Positions 6,477 through 11,429 of a stretch of DNA of 11,429 nucleotides are shown piece by piece. Each line of letters begins with the position of its first letter. Within the stretch, counting starts at the first letter, position 1. Source of the DNA: Limisphaerales bacterium (GTDB lineage: Bacteria > Verrucomicrobiota > Verrucomicrobiia > Limisphaerales > UBA11358); assembly GCA_003133815.1 (NCBI GenBank), contig PKZR01000276.1, forward strand, positions 1-11,429. Reading direction: 5' to 3'. The notes under the pieces were generated by a model that had not been told where the DNA came from, did no database searches, and was given only the letters and a program-made list of their open reading frames with translations. Position numbers and translations under genes: made by a program.

Positions 6477-6581
6477 GTTTCCATGACCAAGGACGGGGTT
6501 TCTTTGACCAAAGAAAAGGTTTCCTTGGTCGTGGAAAACTTTTTTATGGTCATGGAAATGTTTTCTTTGGTCATGGAAATG
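6477..6581. repeat. Five-unit 21-bp tandem array of quasi-palindromes
   Basis: Units start at 6477, 6498, 6519, 6540 and 6561, each exactly 21 bp, with the rough form GTTTCCTTGGTCATGGAAA plus two bases. Each unit is a near-palindrome centred on AC or GT. Unit 2 is perfect, TTTCTTTG-AC-CAAAGAAA (6499-6516); units 4 and 5 match at 6 of 8 arm positions. Units 1 and 2 resemble the reverse complement of units 4 and 5, so the array is also a larger inverted repeat. Because 21 is a multiple of three, all frames look like heptad repeats (for example MTKDGVS LTKEKVS), but none resembles a known protein and the ends are not gene-like. Confidence 0.8.
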
Positions 6582-6848
6582 GCACCAACCCCCCTTGCTA
6601 AATCCCACCCGGTTAATATTTTTGTCGGACTGAATCCCTATAACATTTTGCAAACAAATGGTTTCGGCAAATCGTATTTGGGCTTACTCCTTCCGTCATA
6701 TCCGTTTCCCCGGCCAGCCCGGGCGCAACCAGTGGGGTGAAGACCCCATATTTACGGACACAAAAATGGTCTAAAGTTGTCAAGTCGTGTTGGCAGAACG
6801 GTTTGGCCTTGAACATTGCCAGATGCGCGCAATTGAAAGATCACGAAC
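6582..6848. other. Leader region of the secreted protein gene, no gene
   Basis: No gene is seen here. A short perfect hairpin, GGGGT-GAAG-ACCCC, occupies 6734-6747 with no T-run after it. The promoter of the following plus-strand gene should lie here, but I find no convincing -35/-10 pair and no clear ribosome-binding site before 6849. Confidence 0.45.
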
Positions 6849-7439
6849 ATGAAAAACATACAAAAACTTTTCACATTGAAAACATTGGCGGTTGCGACGC
6901 TAACACTTGTCATCACGCGTTCGGCACTGGCCGCCGATCCGACGGCCTTTGAATTGATCAAGCTGGGCGACCAATATGTTGGTGTGCAATCGAAGGATCA
7001 AGTGGTCCAGATACGTTCCGATAAATCCGTGGGTACGCTGACACCGAACATCTGGTATGTCGTTTATTACGATCCCGATGCGACGCTTAAGGCTGTCGAG
7101 GTAAAATTTGGCGCGGGACAGAAAATGGATGTTTCGCACCCGTTGCGGCTGCTTGAACCGGTCACCGGCGCTGACAAGGTGCTCGACAGCACGAAACTGA
7201 AAGTGGATTCCGACAAGGCGCAGGAAATCGCCACGTCTCAGCCGCTCCTGAAAAATCTCACGGTCACGGCGACGCAATTCTGGCTGCAACACGGCAACGC
7301 TGGCCCGGAATGGAAGGTGAAGCTCTGGGCGGCCAAACTTAAAGACTCCAATGACGACGCGGATGTAGGAACAGTGGTTATTTCCGCCGCCGACGGCTCG
7401 GTGGTCAAAATTGATCTGCATCCCGACAGCGCGAACTAA
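6849..7439 (+). CDS. Secreted or periplasmic protein of unknown function
   Basis: A 196-residue protein with a clear Sec signal peptide: basic MKNIQKLFTLK, a hydrophobic core at about 12-22, and signal peptidase I cleavage after SALA (near residue 28). There is no lipobox cysteine, so the mature protein of about 168 residues should be soluble and extracytoplasmic. The middle is beta-rich (NIWYVVYYDPDATLKAVEVKFG at about 67-88). The C-terminal part, about 125-190, reads as an amphipathic helix followed by strands (WKVKLWAAKL..., VGTVVISAADGSVVKIDLHP), faintly like a PepSY-type fold, but I do not assign the family. It stands alone on the plus strand, convergent with the aldo/keto reductase gene 33 bp away. 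The ATG at 6849 fits the signal peptide exactly. Confidence 0.85.
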   Translation: MKNIQKLFTLKTLAVATLTLVITRSALAADPTAFELIKLGDQYVGVQSKDQVVQIRSDKSVGTLTPNIWYVVYYDPDATLKAVEVKFGAGQKMDVSHPLRLLEPVTGADKVLDSTKLKVDSDKAQEIATSQPLLKNLTVTATQFWLQHGNAGPEWKVKLWAAKLKDSNDDADVGTVVISAADGSVVKIDLHPDSAN

Positions 7440-7472
7440 ACGCGAATGCCGCTGCGGGCTTTTGCCTACGTG

Positions 7473-8465
7473 CTACTGCGAAAGGATGGATTCAATCAGC
7501 GCCAGTTCTTCGGCGCTGAAATTCAAATTCTTCACCACGCCCACGCAGTCGTCCACCTGCTGCACCTTGCTCGCGCCGATGAGCGCGCTCGTGACCGTCT
7601 TGTGCCGCAACACCCACGCCAAGGCCATCTGCGCGAGCGTCTGGCTGCGCGATTGCGCGAAGTCGTTCAGCTTTCTCGTCTTCGCCAGCACCGCATCAGT
7701 GATGTCGGCGGGCCGGAGGAATCTCGGGTCGTGACCCGCGCGCGAATCGGCGGGGATGCCTTTGAAATAGCGGTCGGTCAGCACGCCCTTGGCCAGTGGC
7801 GAGAAGACCGTGCAGCCGATGCCTTCCATTTCCAGCGTCGTGAGTAACTGCGGCTCCACCCAGCGGTCCAGCATGCTGTAACGGGGCTGATGGATGAGGC
7901 ACCGCGTGCCGAACGCGCGCAGGATCTTCACCGCCTGCACGGTCTCGGCGGGCTTATAATTGGAGAGGCCGATGTAAAGCGCCTTGCCGCTGCGGACGGC
8001 GTGGACGAGCGCGCCCATCGTCTCCTCCATCGGCGTGTCGGGGTCGGGCCGGTGCGAATAAAAGATGTCCACATACGGGATGCCCATCCGCTTGAGTGAC
8101 TGGTCGAGCGACGACAGAATATATTTGCGCGAACCCCATTCGCCATAAGGCCCCGGCCACATGTAATAACCTGCCTTGGTGGTGATGATCATCTCATCGC
8201 GCCATTTGCCGAGGTCGTCGCGCAAAATCTTTCCGAACGTCTCCTCCGCCGAACCGTCCGGCGGGCCGTAATTGTTCGCGAGGTCGAAACAGGTGATGCC
8301 CAGGTCGAATGCGCGACGGGCGATGGCGCGGGCGTTCTCGTAGGAATCGTTCGCGCCGAAATTATGCCAGAGGCCCAGCGAGATCAGCGGCAGCTTGAGG
8401 CCGGAGCGTCCGCAACGGCGGTAAAAATCCTGCGAATCATATCGGTTGGCGGCGGGCGAATACAT
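7473..8465 (-). CDS. yghZ: Aldo/keto reductase, YghZ-type (L-glyceraldehyde 3-phosphate reductase family, AKR14)
   Basis: A 330-residue cytoplasmic NADPH-dependent reductase with a TIM-barrel fold, close to E. coli YghZ (346 residues), which reduces L-glyceraldehyde 3-phosphate and methylglyoxal. Diagnostic phrases are RRCGRSGLKLPLISLGLWHNFG (17-38), FDLGITCFDLANNYGPP (53-69), TKAGYYMWPGPYG (96-108), SLDQSLKRMGIPYVDIFYSHR (119-139), ALYIGLSNY and LIHQPRYSMLDRWVE. The catalytic tetrad is intact: D61, Y66, K97 and H138. The C-terminal VLRHKTVTSALIGAS is the usual 2'-phosphate-binding region. The exact physiological substrate is uncertain because the same subfamily covers general aldehyde detoxification. 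The gene follows the kinase on the same strand after 67 bp and converges on the secreted protein gene. Confidence 0.93.
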   Translation of the reverse strand: MYSPAANRYDSQDFYRRCGRSGLKLPLISLGLWHNFGANDSYENARAIARRAFDLGITCFDLANNYGPPDGSAEETFGKILRDDLGKWRDEMIITTKAGYYMWPGPYGEWGSRKYILSSLDQSLKRMGIPYVDIFYSHRPDPDTPMEETMGALVHAVRSGKALYIGLSNYKPAETVQAVKILRAFGTRCLIHQPRYSMLDRWVEPQLLTTLEMEGIGCTVFSPLAKGVLTDRYFKGIPADSRAGHDPRFLRPADITDAVLAKTRKLNDFAQSRSQTLAQMALAWVLRHKTVTSALIGASKVQQVDDCVGVVKNLNFSAEELALIESILSQ

Positions 8466-8532
8466 GATGGGTTCAGCTTAATGAATGGATCATGCCGCTT
8501 CGACAAAAAATTGCGGGAACTTGATGGCCTCT

Positions 8533-10728
8533 TCAACGGCTGGCCAGTTCTATGCTCACAGTGTTCATTGGCGTGGAAGGCGTCCCGGCGGTTTCATCCA
8601 CGACTGCTGCCGGCTGAAGCCCGTAAGATTCCCACCAGGCAACGCGCATTTCTGGCGTCCATTCACCTGCCGCCGGACTGTTCATCAGCAGCATTTTCAA
8701 TTCACCGGCGGATTGCGGGCGCGCGGCCACGTCCTTTTCCAGGCAGCGCAAAATGGTCCGCTCCATTTCCGGGCTGATTGGGTTCGTGGTGCGATGGCTT
8801 GGCGGAATCGGACAGGCATTGAGCTGTTTCTCGTGGATTTCAGGAACGGTTTCCGCGTCAAAAATATACTGGCCGGTAAGCAGGAAATAGCCGAGCACGC
8901 CCACCGAATACAAATCGCTGCGCGGATCGGTTTGCACCGAACTCTGGATGGCTTCGGGCGGCGTGAACCACGGCGTGCCTTCAATCACATTCTCACCCGG
9001 ATTGCCTTTCTGCGCCGGATTGTCCGCGCGATATTCCTGCACGAGTCCAAAATCGAGAACCTTCACCCAGTCCGGCACGCCGCCGCGGCTGCATAGGAAA
9101 GCGTTCGCCGGCTTGATGTCACGGTGGATCAATCCCAGCGCGTGCGCCTCCGCCAGCGAATCGCAGACCTGCGCGAGAATGTGGATCACCCTGCCCTCCG
9201 GCTGCGGGCCGAAACGCGCGACCAGGTCATGCAGGTTCAGGCCGCGCAGAAATTCCATGGCGTAATAAAAAACTCCATCGGGCGTGTGGCCGTAATCATA
9301 GACCTGAATGGTGTTGGGATGCGTCAACTGGCACGTCAGGCGCACTTCCTGTTCAAAGCGCGCCACCGACGCCGGGTTCGCGCGGTCGGGCAGCAGCAGT
9401 TTCACGGCGGTGTCGCGGCGCAGCAGCGCGTGCCGCGCGCGATAGACCACGCCCATGCCGCCCTCGCCGATCTTTTCCTCAATCGTATATTGGCCGAGCT
9501 GCTTCAATTTCAACTCCGCCTCGCTCAAACGCCGCCGCCAGGTGAGGTTGGAAAACACAAACAATCCGGTTGCGCACAGCAGCAGGCACAGGATCAGCAC
9601 CACAAAGACCAGTTGCAAGATGCGCAGCGGACCATACGCCTCGTCCGCATCAATCTGTGTCGCCACGCCGAACCCGAACTGCGGCAGCCAGCACGAGGCG
9701 CCCACCACCGGCACGCCGCGATAATCCCGCGCCGGCTCCAGTTGCACCGTGTCCTCCCCGTCCACCGCGCTGGCCACGAGGCTCGTCAACAGCTTCGCCT
9801 CTGTTTCAACATTGGTTGCCGGCTGAAAACCCTTCGTCAGGTCGCCGCCCGGATCGCGCAGGCGCAGGTTCAGCGCGGAACTGATGTTCGTTGCTTCGAG
9901 CAATCCGAGCCGCCGGAGCTGGTCGTCAAACCGGCTGTGCGAAATCATCAGCCCCGTCTGGTCGAACGCGTAGGTCTCGCCGGAATCCCCCGAACGCGCC
10001 ACCGAAAGGATGCGCGAAAATTCGTTGTCCGGATTGATGATCAACGCCAGCGCACCGACGACATTCGTCTGGTCGCGCACTGGTGCCGCCACCTGCATCA
10101 ACGTCACATCCCCGCGCCGCGCACGCGCGGCGTTCACCAGCGCAGGACGGTTGATCCGGCGAAGGATGTTCGTGCGTAACAAGCCTGTGCCGATCCGGTT
10201 AAAACGTCTTTGCGTCAGCAGGTCCGGCTTGAACGGCGTAATGATGACCGGCTCGCCCGACTCGAACAGTTCTTCGAACTTGTTCGTATGTGCATCGGAA
10301 ACCAGGTTGCCGACACCCTGCGGCCTTGAACTCGCCACGACCATGAAATTGGTGTTCACCAGTTGCGCGGTCTCATAACCCAGTTGTGCCAGGCGTGGAC
10401 GGAGTTCGGCGTTGAACCTCTGGACTTCCGGTATCGGTGCAGGCGGCTGACCAATCCGCCGCTCGGGCGGTGGCAGTTGAAAAATATCGCTGGCGAGCTT
10501 CCGCAACGTCGGGTCTTCCGCGAGCGACGTGGCCAGCCGCGTCTGGTTGGTCGTCCAGATGCCGAGCGCGGTGACGTTGGCGTTGAGCGTCGCGGTCAAT
10601 TGCGCCTTCAACTCGCCCTCGATGGTGTCGCGCAACCGGCCGTTGCCCCACCAGCCCAGCACCGCCACCAGCCCGGCGAGCGCCAGCGGCAGAATCCAGA
10701 ACAGTTGTTTCGAGCGCCCGATCATCAT
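8533..10728 (-). CDS. Transmembrane Ser/Thr protein kinase with Cache-like extracytoplasmic sensor
   Basis: A 731-residue receptor-type kinase. A first membrane helix at about 9-27 anchors a sensor region at about 30-365, whose GDSGETYAFDQTGLMISHSRF (247-267) is typical of double-Cache ligand-binding domains. A second membrane helix at about 369-393 leads through a short juxtamembrane helix to the kinase domain at about 412-682. The P-loop is GEGGMGVVYRA (421-431), the lysine K443 (AVKLLL), the helix C glutamate probably E461, the catalytic loop HRDIKPAN (535-542), and DFG is 559-561. All catalytic residues are present, so it should be active. The usual APE is PPE (590-592), and the activation segment carries a Gly/Asn/Pro-rich stretch. 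The C-terminal 50 residues are Thr/Ser-rich and may be autophosphorylated. The AGGT shortly before ATGATG supports the start. Ligand and substrates are unknown; no partner phosphatase or FHA gene is nearby. Confidence 0.93.
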   Translation of the reverse strand: MMIGRSKQLFWILPLALAGLVAVLGWWGNGRLRDTIEGELKAQLTATLNANVTALGIWTTNQTRLATSLAEDPTLRKLASDIFQLPPPERRIGQPPAPIPEVQRFNAELRPRLAQLGYETAQLVNTNFMVVASSRPQGVGNLVSDAHTNKFEELFESGEPVIITPFKPDLLTQRRFNRIGTGLLRTNILRRINRPALVNAARARRGDVTLMQVAAPVRDQTNVVGALALIINPDNEFSRILSVARSGDSGETYAFDQTGLMISHSRFDDQLRRLGLLEATNISSALNLRLRDPGGDLTKGFQPATNVETEAKLLTSLVASAVDGEDTVQLEPARDYRGVPVVGASCWLPQFGFGVATQIDADEAYGPLRILQLVFVVLILCLLLCATGLFVFSNLTWRRRLSEAELKLKQLGQYTIEEKIGEGGMGVVYRARHALLRRDTAVKLLLPDRANPASVARFEQEVRLTCQLTHPNTIQVYDYGHTPDGVFYYAMEFLRGLNLHDLVARFGPQPEGRVIHILAQVCDSLAEAHALGLIHRDIKPANAFLCSRGGVPDWVKVLDFGLVQEYRADNPAQKGNPGENVIEGTPWFTPPEAIQSSVQTDPRSDLYSVGVLGYFLLTGQYIFDAETVPEIHEKQLNACPIPPSHRTTNPISPEMERTILRCLEKDVAARPQSAGELKMLLMNSPAAGEWTPEMRVAWWESYGLQPAAVVDETAGTPSTPMNTVSIELASR

Positions 10729-10786
10729 TACCTATAAAGACAGCAGCATAGCCATTTTTGTTTCAATAGTCCAACCCGCGTGGCCA

Positions 10787-10817
10787 ATGATATTTGACCG
10801 GAGCGCGGCTGTGTCAA
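10787..10817 (-). promoter_or_regulatory. Candidate sigma-70 promoter for the Ser/Thr kinase gene
   Basis: On the minus strand a perfect TTGACA (complement of 10812-10817) is followed after 19 bp by TATCAT (complement of 10787-10792), which matches TATAAT at five of six positions. Transcription would start near 10780 and leave a leader of about 50 nt before the ATG at 10728. The 19-bp spacing is longer than the ideal 17, which lowers confidence. An alternative TTGGAC (complement of 10769-10774) with TATGCT (complement of 10745-10750), 18 bp apart, is weaker. Confidence 0.4.
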
Positions 10818-11000
10818 AGACCAGCCACAGACGTCACCAGCGTTTTTCAAAATGGGGAAGGAAATAACGACCACCCAAGTGCCGCTTCAAACTAATGACC
10901 GGCAAACCCTGTCAAATGACTAAGTTAGTTTGTCTTTTCGCTCAAGAACTGGGGAAAGTGTCAAACATACTTTGTTAATAAACAGAATTTATATCCAATG
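10818..11000. other. AT-rich intergenic stretch with short repeats, no gene
   Basis: No coding frame is credible here. CAAACTAA (10888-10895) and TTAGTTTG (10925-10932) form a perfect 8-bp inverted repeat with a 29-bp spacer. TGTCAAA occurs at 10910-10916 and 10959-10965, and also at 10812-10818 inside the candidate kinase promoter. AATGAC occurs at 10894 and 10915, 21 bp apart. Confidence 0.4.
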
Positions 11001-11189
11001 TCGCCGACGGACTTTGGAAGAAACACGGCAGACCGGGGCTTTTCCGCGACGGACTTGAGCTGTTTGGCGACAGACTGTTGAAGATTCCTCGGGAAGTGAC
11101 CTTGATCGGCGACGGATTAAGGCTGATTCGGCAGCAACCTTTGCCTGTTGCTCGCGAACCAAGTGAAGTCGGCGGCTCTTATTGGAATT
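11001..11189. repeat. Degenerate tandem array with 21-bp period
   Basis: The core GCGACGGACTT and variants recur in strict 21-bp register. CGACGG is at 11005, 11047 and 11110, and CGACAG at 11068. In the same phase CAGAC lies at 11029 and CGAAC at 11155. The intervals are 42, 21 and 42 bp between the best copies, with eroded copies filling the gaps, giving about eight or nine units. In one frame this reads as heptads (SPTDFGR, NTADRGF, SATDLSC, LATDC) but a stop follows after 27 codons and others are in later units, so coding is unlikely today. Confidence 0.6.
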
Positions 11190-11257
11190 AATAATTGTTT
11201 ACTGCCAATATTCCGTGCTAACCTTTGCCAGTATTGAACCAATTTGGGAACCTTCCC

Positions 11258-11356
11258 ATGAGAATTTCAAAGGTTTTTGACAGATTAGCCTGCTTTAAGC
11301 CGGTAGTGGCCCCGGTTTTTTGCAGTTTTTGCCATTTCGCCGGTAAAAATGACTAA
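11258..11356 (+). CDS. Possible 32-residue leader peptide or small protein (weak)
   Basis: ATG at 11258 opens a 32-codon frame, MRISKVFDRLACFKPVVAPV... with a CSFC pair, ending at TAA. It starts next to the palindrome GGGAA-CC-TTCCC (11246-11257), whose GGGAA could serve as a weak ribosome-binding site. A terminator-like hairpin lies inside the frame, as in leader-peptide attenuators, but there is no run of one amino acid codon. It may simply be a chance frame. Confidence 0.2.
   Translation: MRISKVFDRLACFKPVVAPVFCSFCHFAGKND
11297..11321 (+). terminator. Possible intrinsic terminator or attenuator upstream of the right-edge gene
   Basis: AAGCCGG (11297-11303) can pair with CCGGTTT (11312-11318; one G-U pair), with an 8-base loop, and the run of six T at 11316-11321 overlaps the end of the stem. 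On the plus strand there is no intact gene before it, since the kinase is on the other strand. It would therefore end either a non-coding transcript or a leader of the gene that starts 62 bp later. Confidence 0.35.
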
Positions 11357-11383
11357 ATTGATTCATCAACCACCCCATTGAAC

Positions 11384-11429
11384 ATGAAACGCTTCAAACT
11401 CGGCTTCGGAAACAAGACGGTTCTCGAGC
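11384..11429 (+). CDS. Possible 5' end of a gene leaving the window
   Basis: ATG at 11384 opens a frame reading MKRFKLGFGNKTVLE to the right edge without a stop. The basic, plausible N-terminus and the upstream non-coding stretch with a terminator-like hairpin suggest a true gene start, but 15 codons are too few to identify anything. No Shine-Dalgarno is visible. Confidence 0.35.
   Translation, partial: MKRFKLGFGNKTVLE

Noticed and set aside
6477..6581. CRISPR array
   Set aside because: The units are contiguous with no spacers, only 21 bp long and diverged, and no cas gene is present.
6260..6653. Several overlapping frames of 72-113 codons on both strands
   Set aside because: They run through the REP pair and the 21-bp array, where a period divisible by three keeps several frames open. 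None starts or ends like a gene.
6734..6785. Remnant end of an IS3-family insertion sequence (ACCCC...TTTACGGACAC)
   Set aside because: It faintly resembles such terminal repeats, but there is no second end, target duplication or transposase fragment.
7440..7472. Bidirectional terminator between the converging genes
   Set aside because: The GC-rich GCCGCTGCGGGC can pair only three or four bases and is followed by just four T, too weak to call.
9124..10179. A 351-codon plus-strand open frame
   Set aside because: It lies antisense within the kinase gene, is rich in Arg, His and Gln, and has no domain; it is a by-product of GC-rich third positions in the kinase frame.

Overview
The window looks like a piece of a chromosome from a GC-moderate soil or freshwater Verrucomicrobiota bacterium, probably of the Pedosphaera/Limisphaerales type. 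This rests on the type of Ser/Thr kinase (an extracytoplasmic sensor fused to a kinase), a decayed C-terminal fragment resembling trypsin-like peptidases that I associate with this group, REP-like palindromes, and weak or absent Shine-Dalgarno sequences. The assignment is inference; there is no rRNA or marker gene here.

Region 1 (about 134-5457, all minus strand) is a molybdenum-cofactor (Moco) operon. In the order of transcription it holds a TauE/SafE-family membrane exporter, moaD, a fused moaE-moeA gene, moaC, mog and moaA, then a GNAT acetyltransferase and a 69-residue membrane protein. Four successive genes (moaE-moeA, moaC, mog, moaA) are joined by three ATGA stop/start overlaps. Together they cover GTP to cPMP (MoaA, MoaC), cPMP to molybdopterin (MoaD+MoaE), adenylylation (Mog) and molybdate insertion (MoeA). 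No MoeB-type MoaD-activating enzyme and no molybdate transporter is encoded here.

Region 2 (about 5458-6848) has no convincing intact gene. It holds an AT-rich palindrome, the C-terminal remnant of a trypsin-like peptidase gene, a 24-bp imperfect inverted repeat, a 146-bp pair of inverted REP-like units with perfect 23-bp ends, and a five-unit 21-bp tandem array of quasi-palindromes.

Region 3 (6849-10728) has a plus-strand secreted protein of unknown function facing two minus-strand genes: a YghZ-type aldo/keto reductase and a 731-residue transmembrane Ser/Thr kinase with a Cache-like extracytoplasmic sensor.

Region 4 (10729-11429) is mostly non-coding. It has a candidate promoter for the kinase, a second and more degenerate array with a 21-bp period, a possible intrinsic terminator or attenuator, and the first codons of a possible gene that leaves the window on the plus strand.

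The points most worth following up are the MoaE-MoeA fusion inside a translationally coupled Moco operon, and the two unrelated intergenic arrays that share a 21-bp period (two turns of B-DNA).
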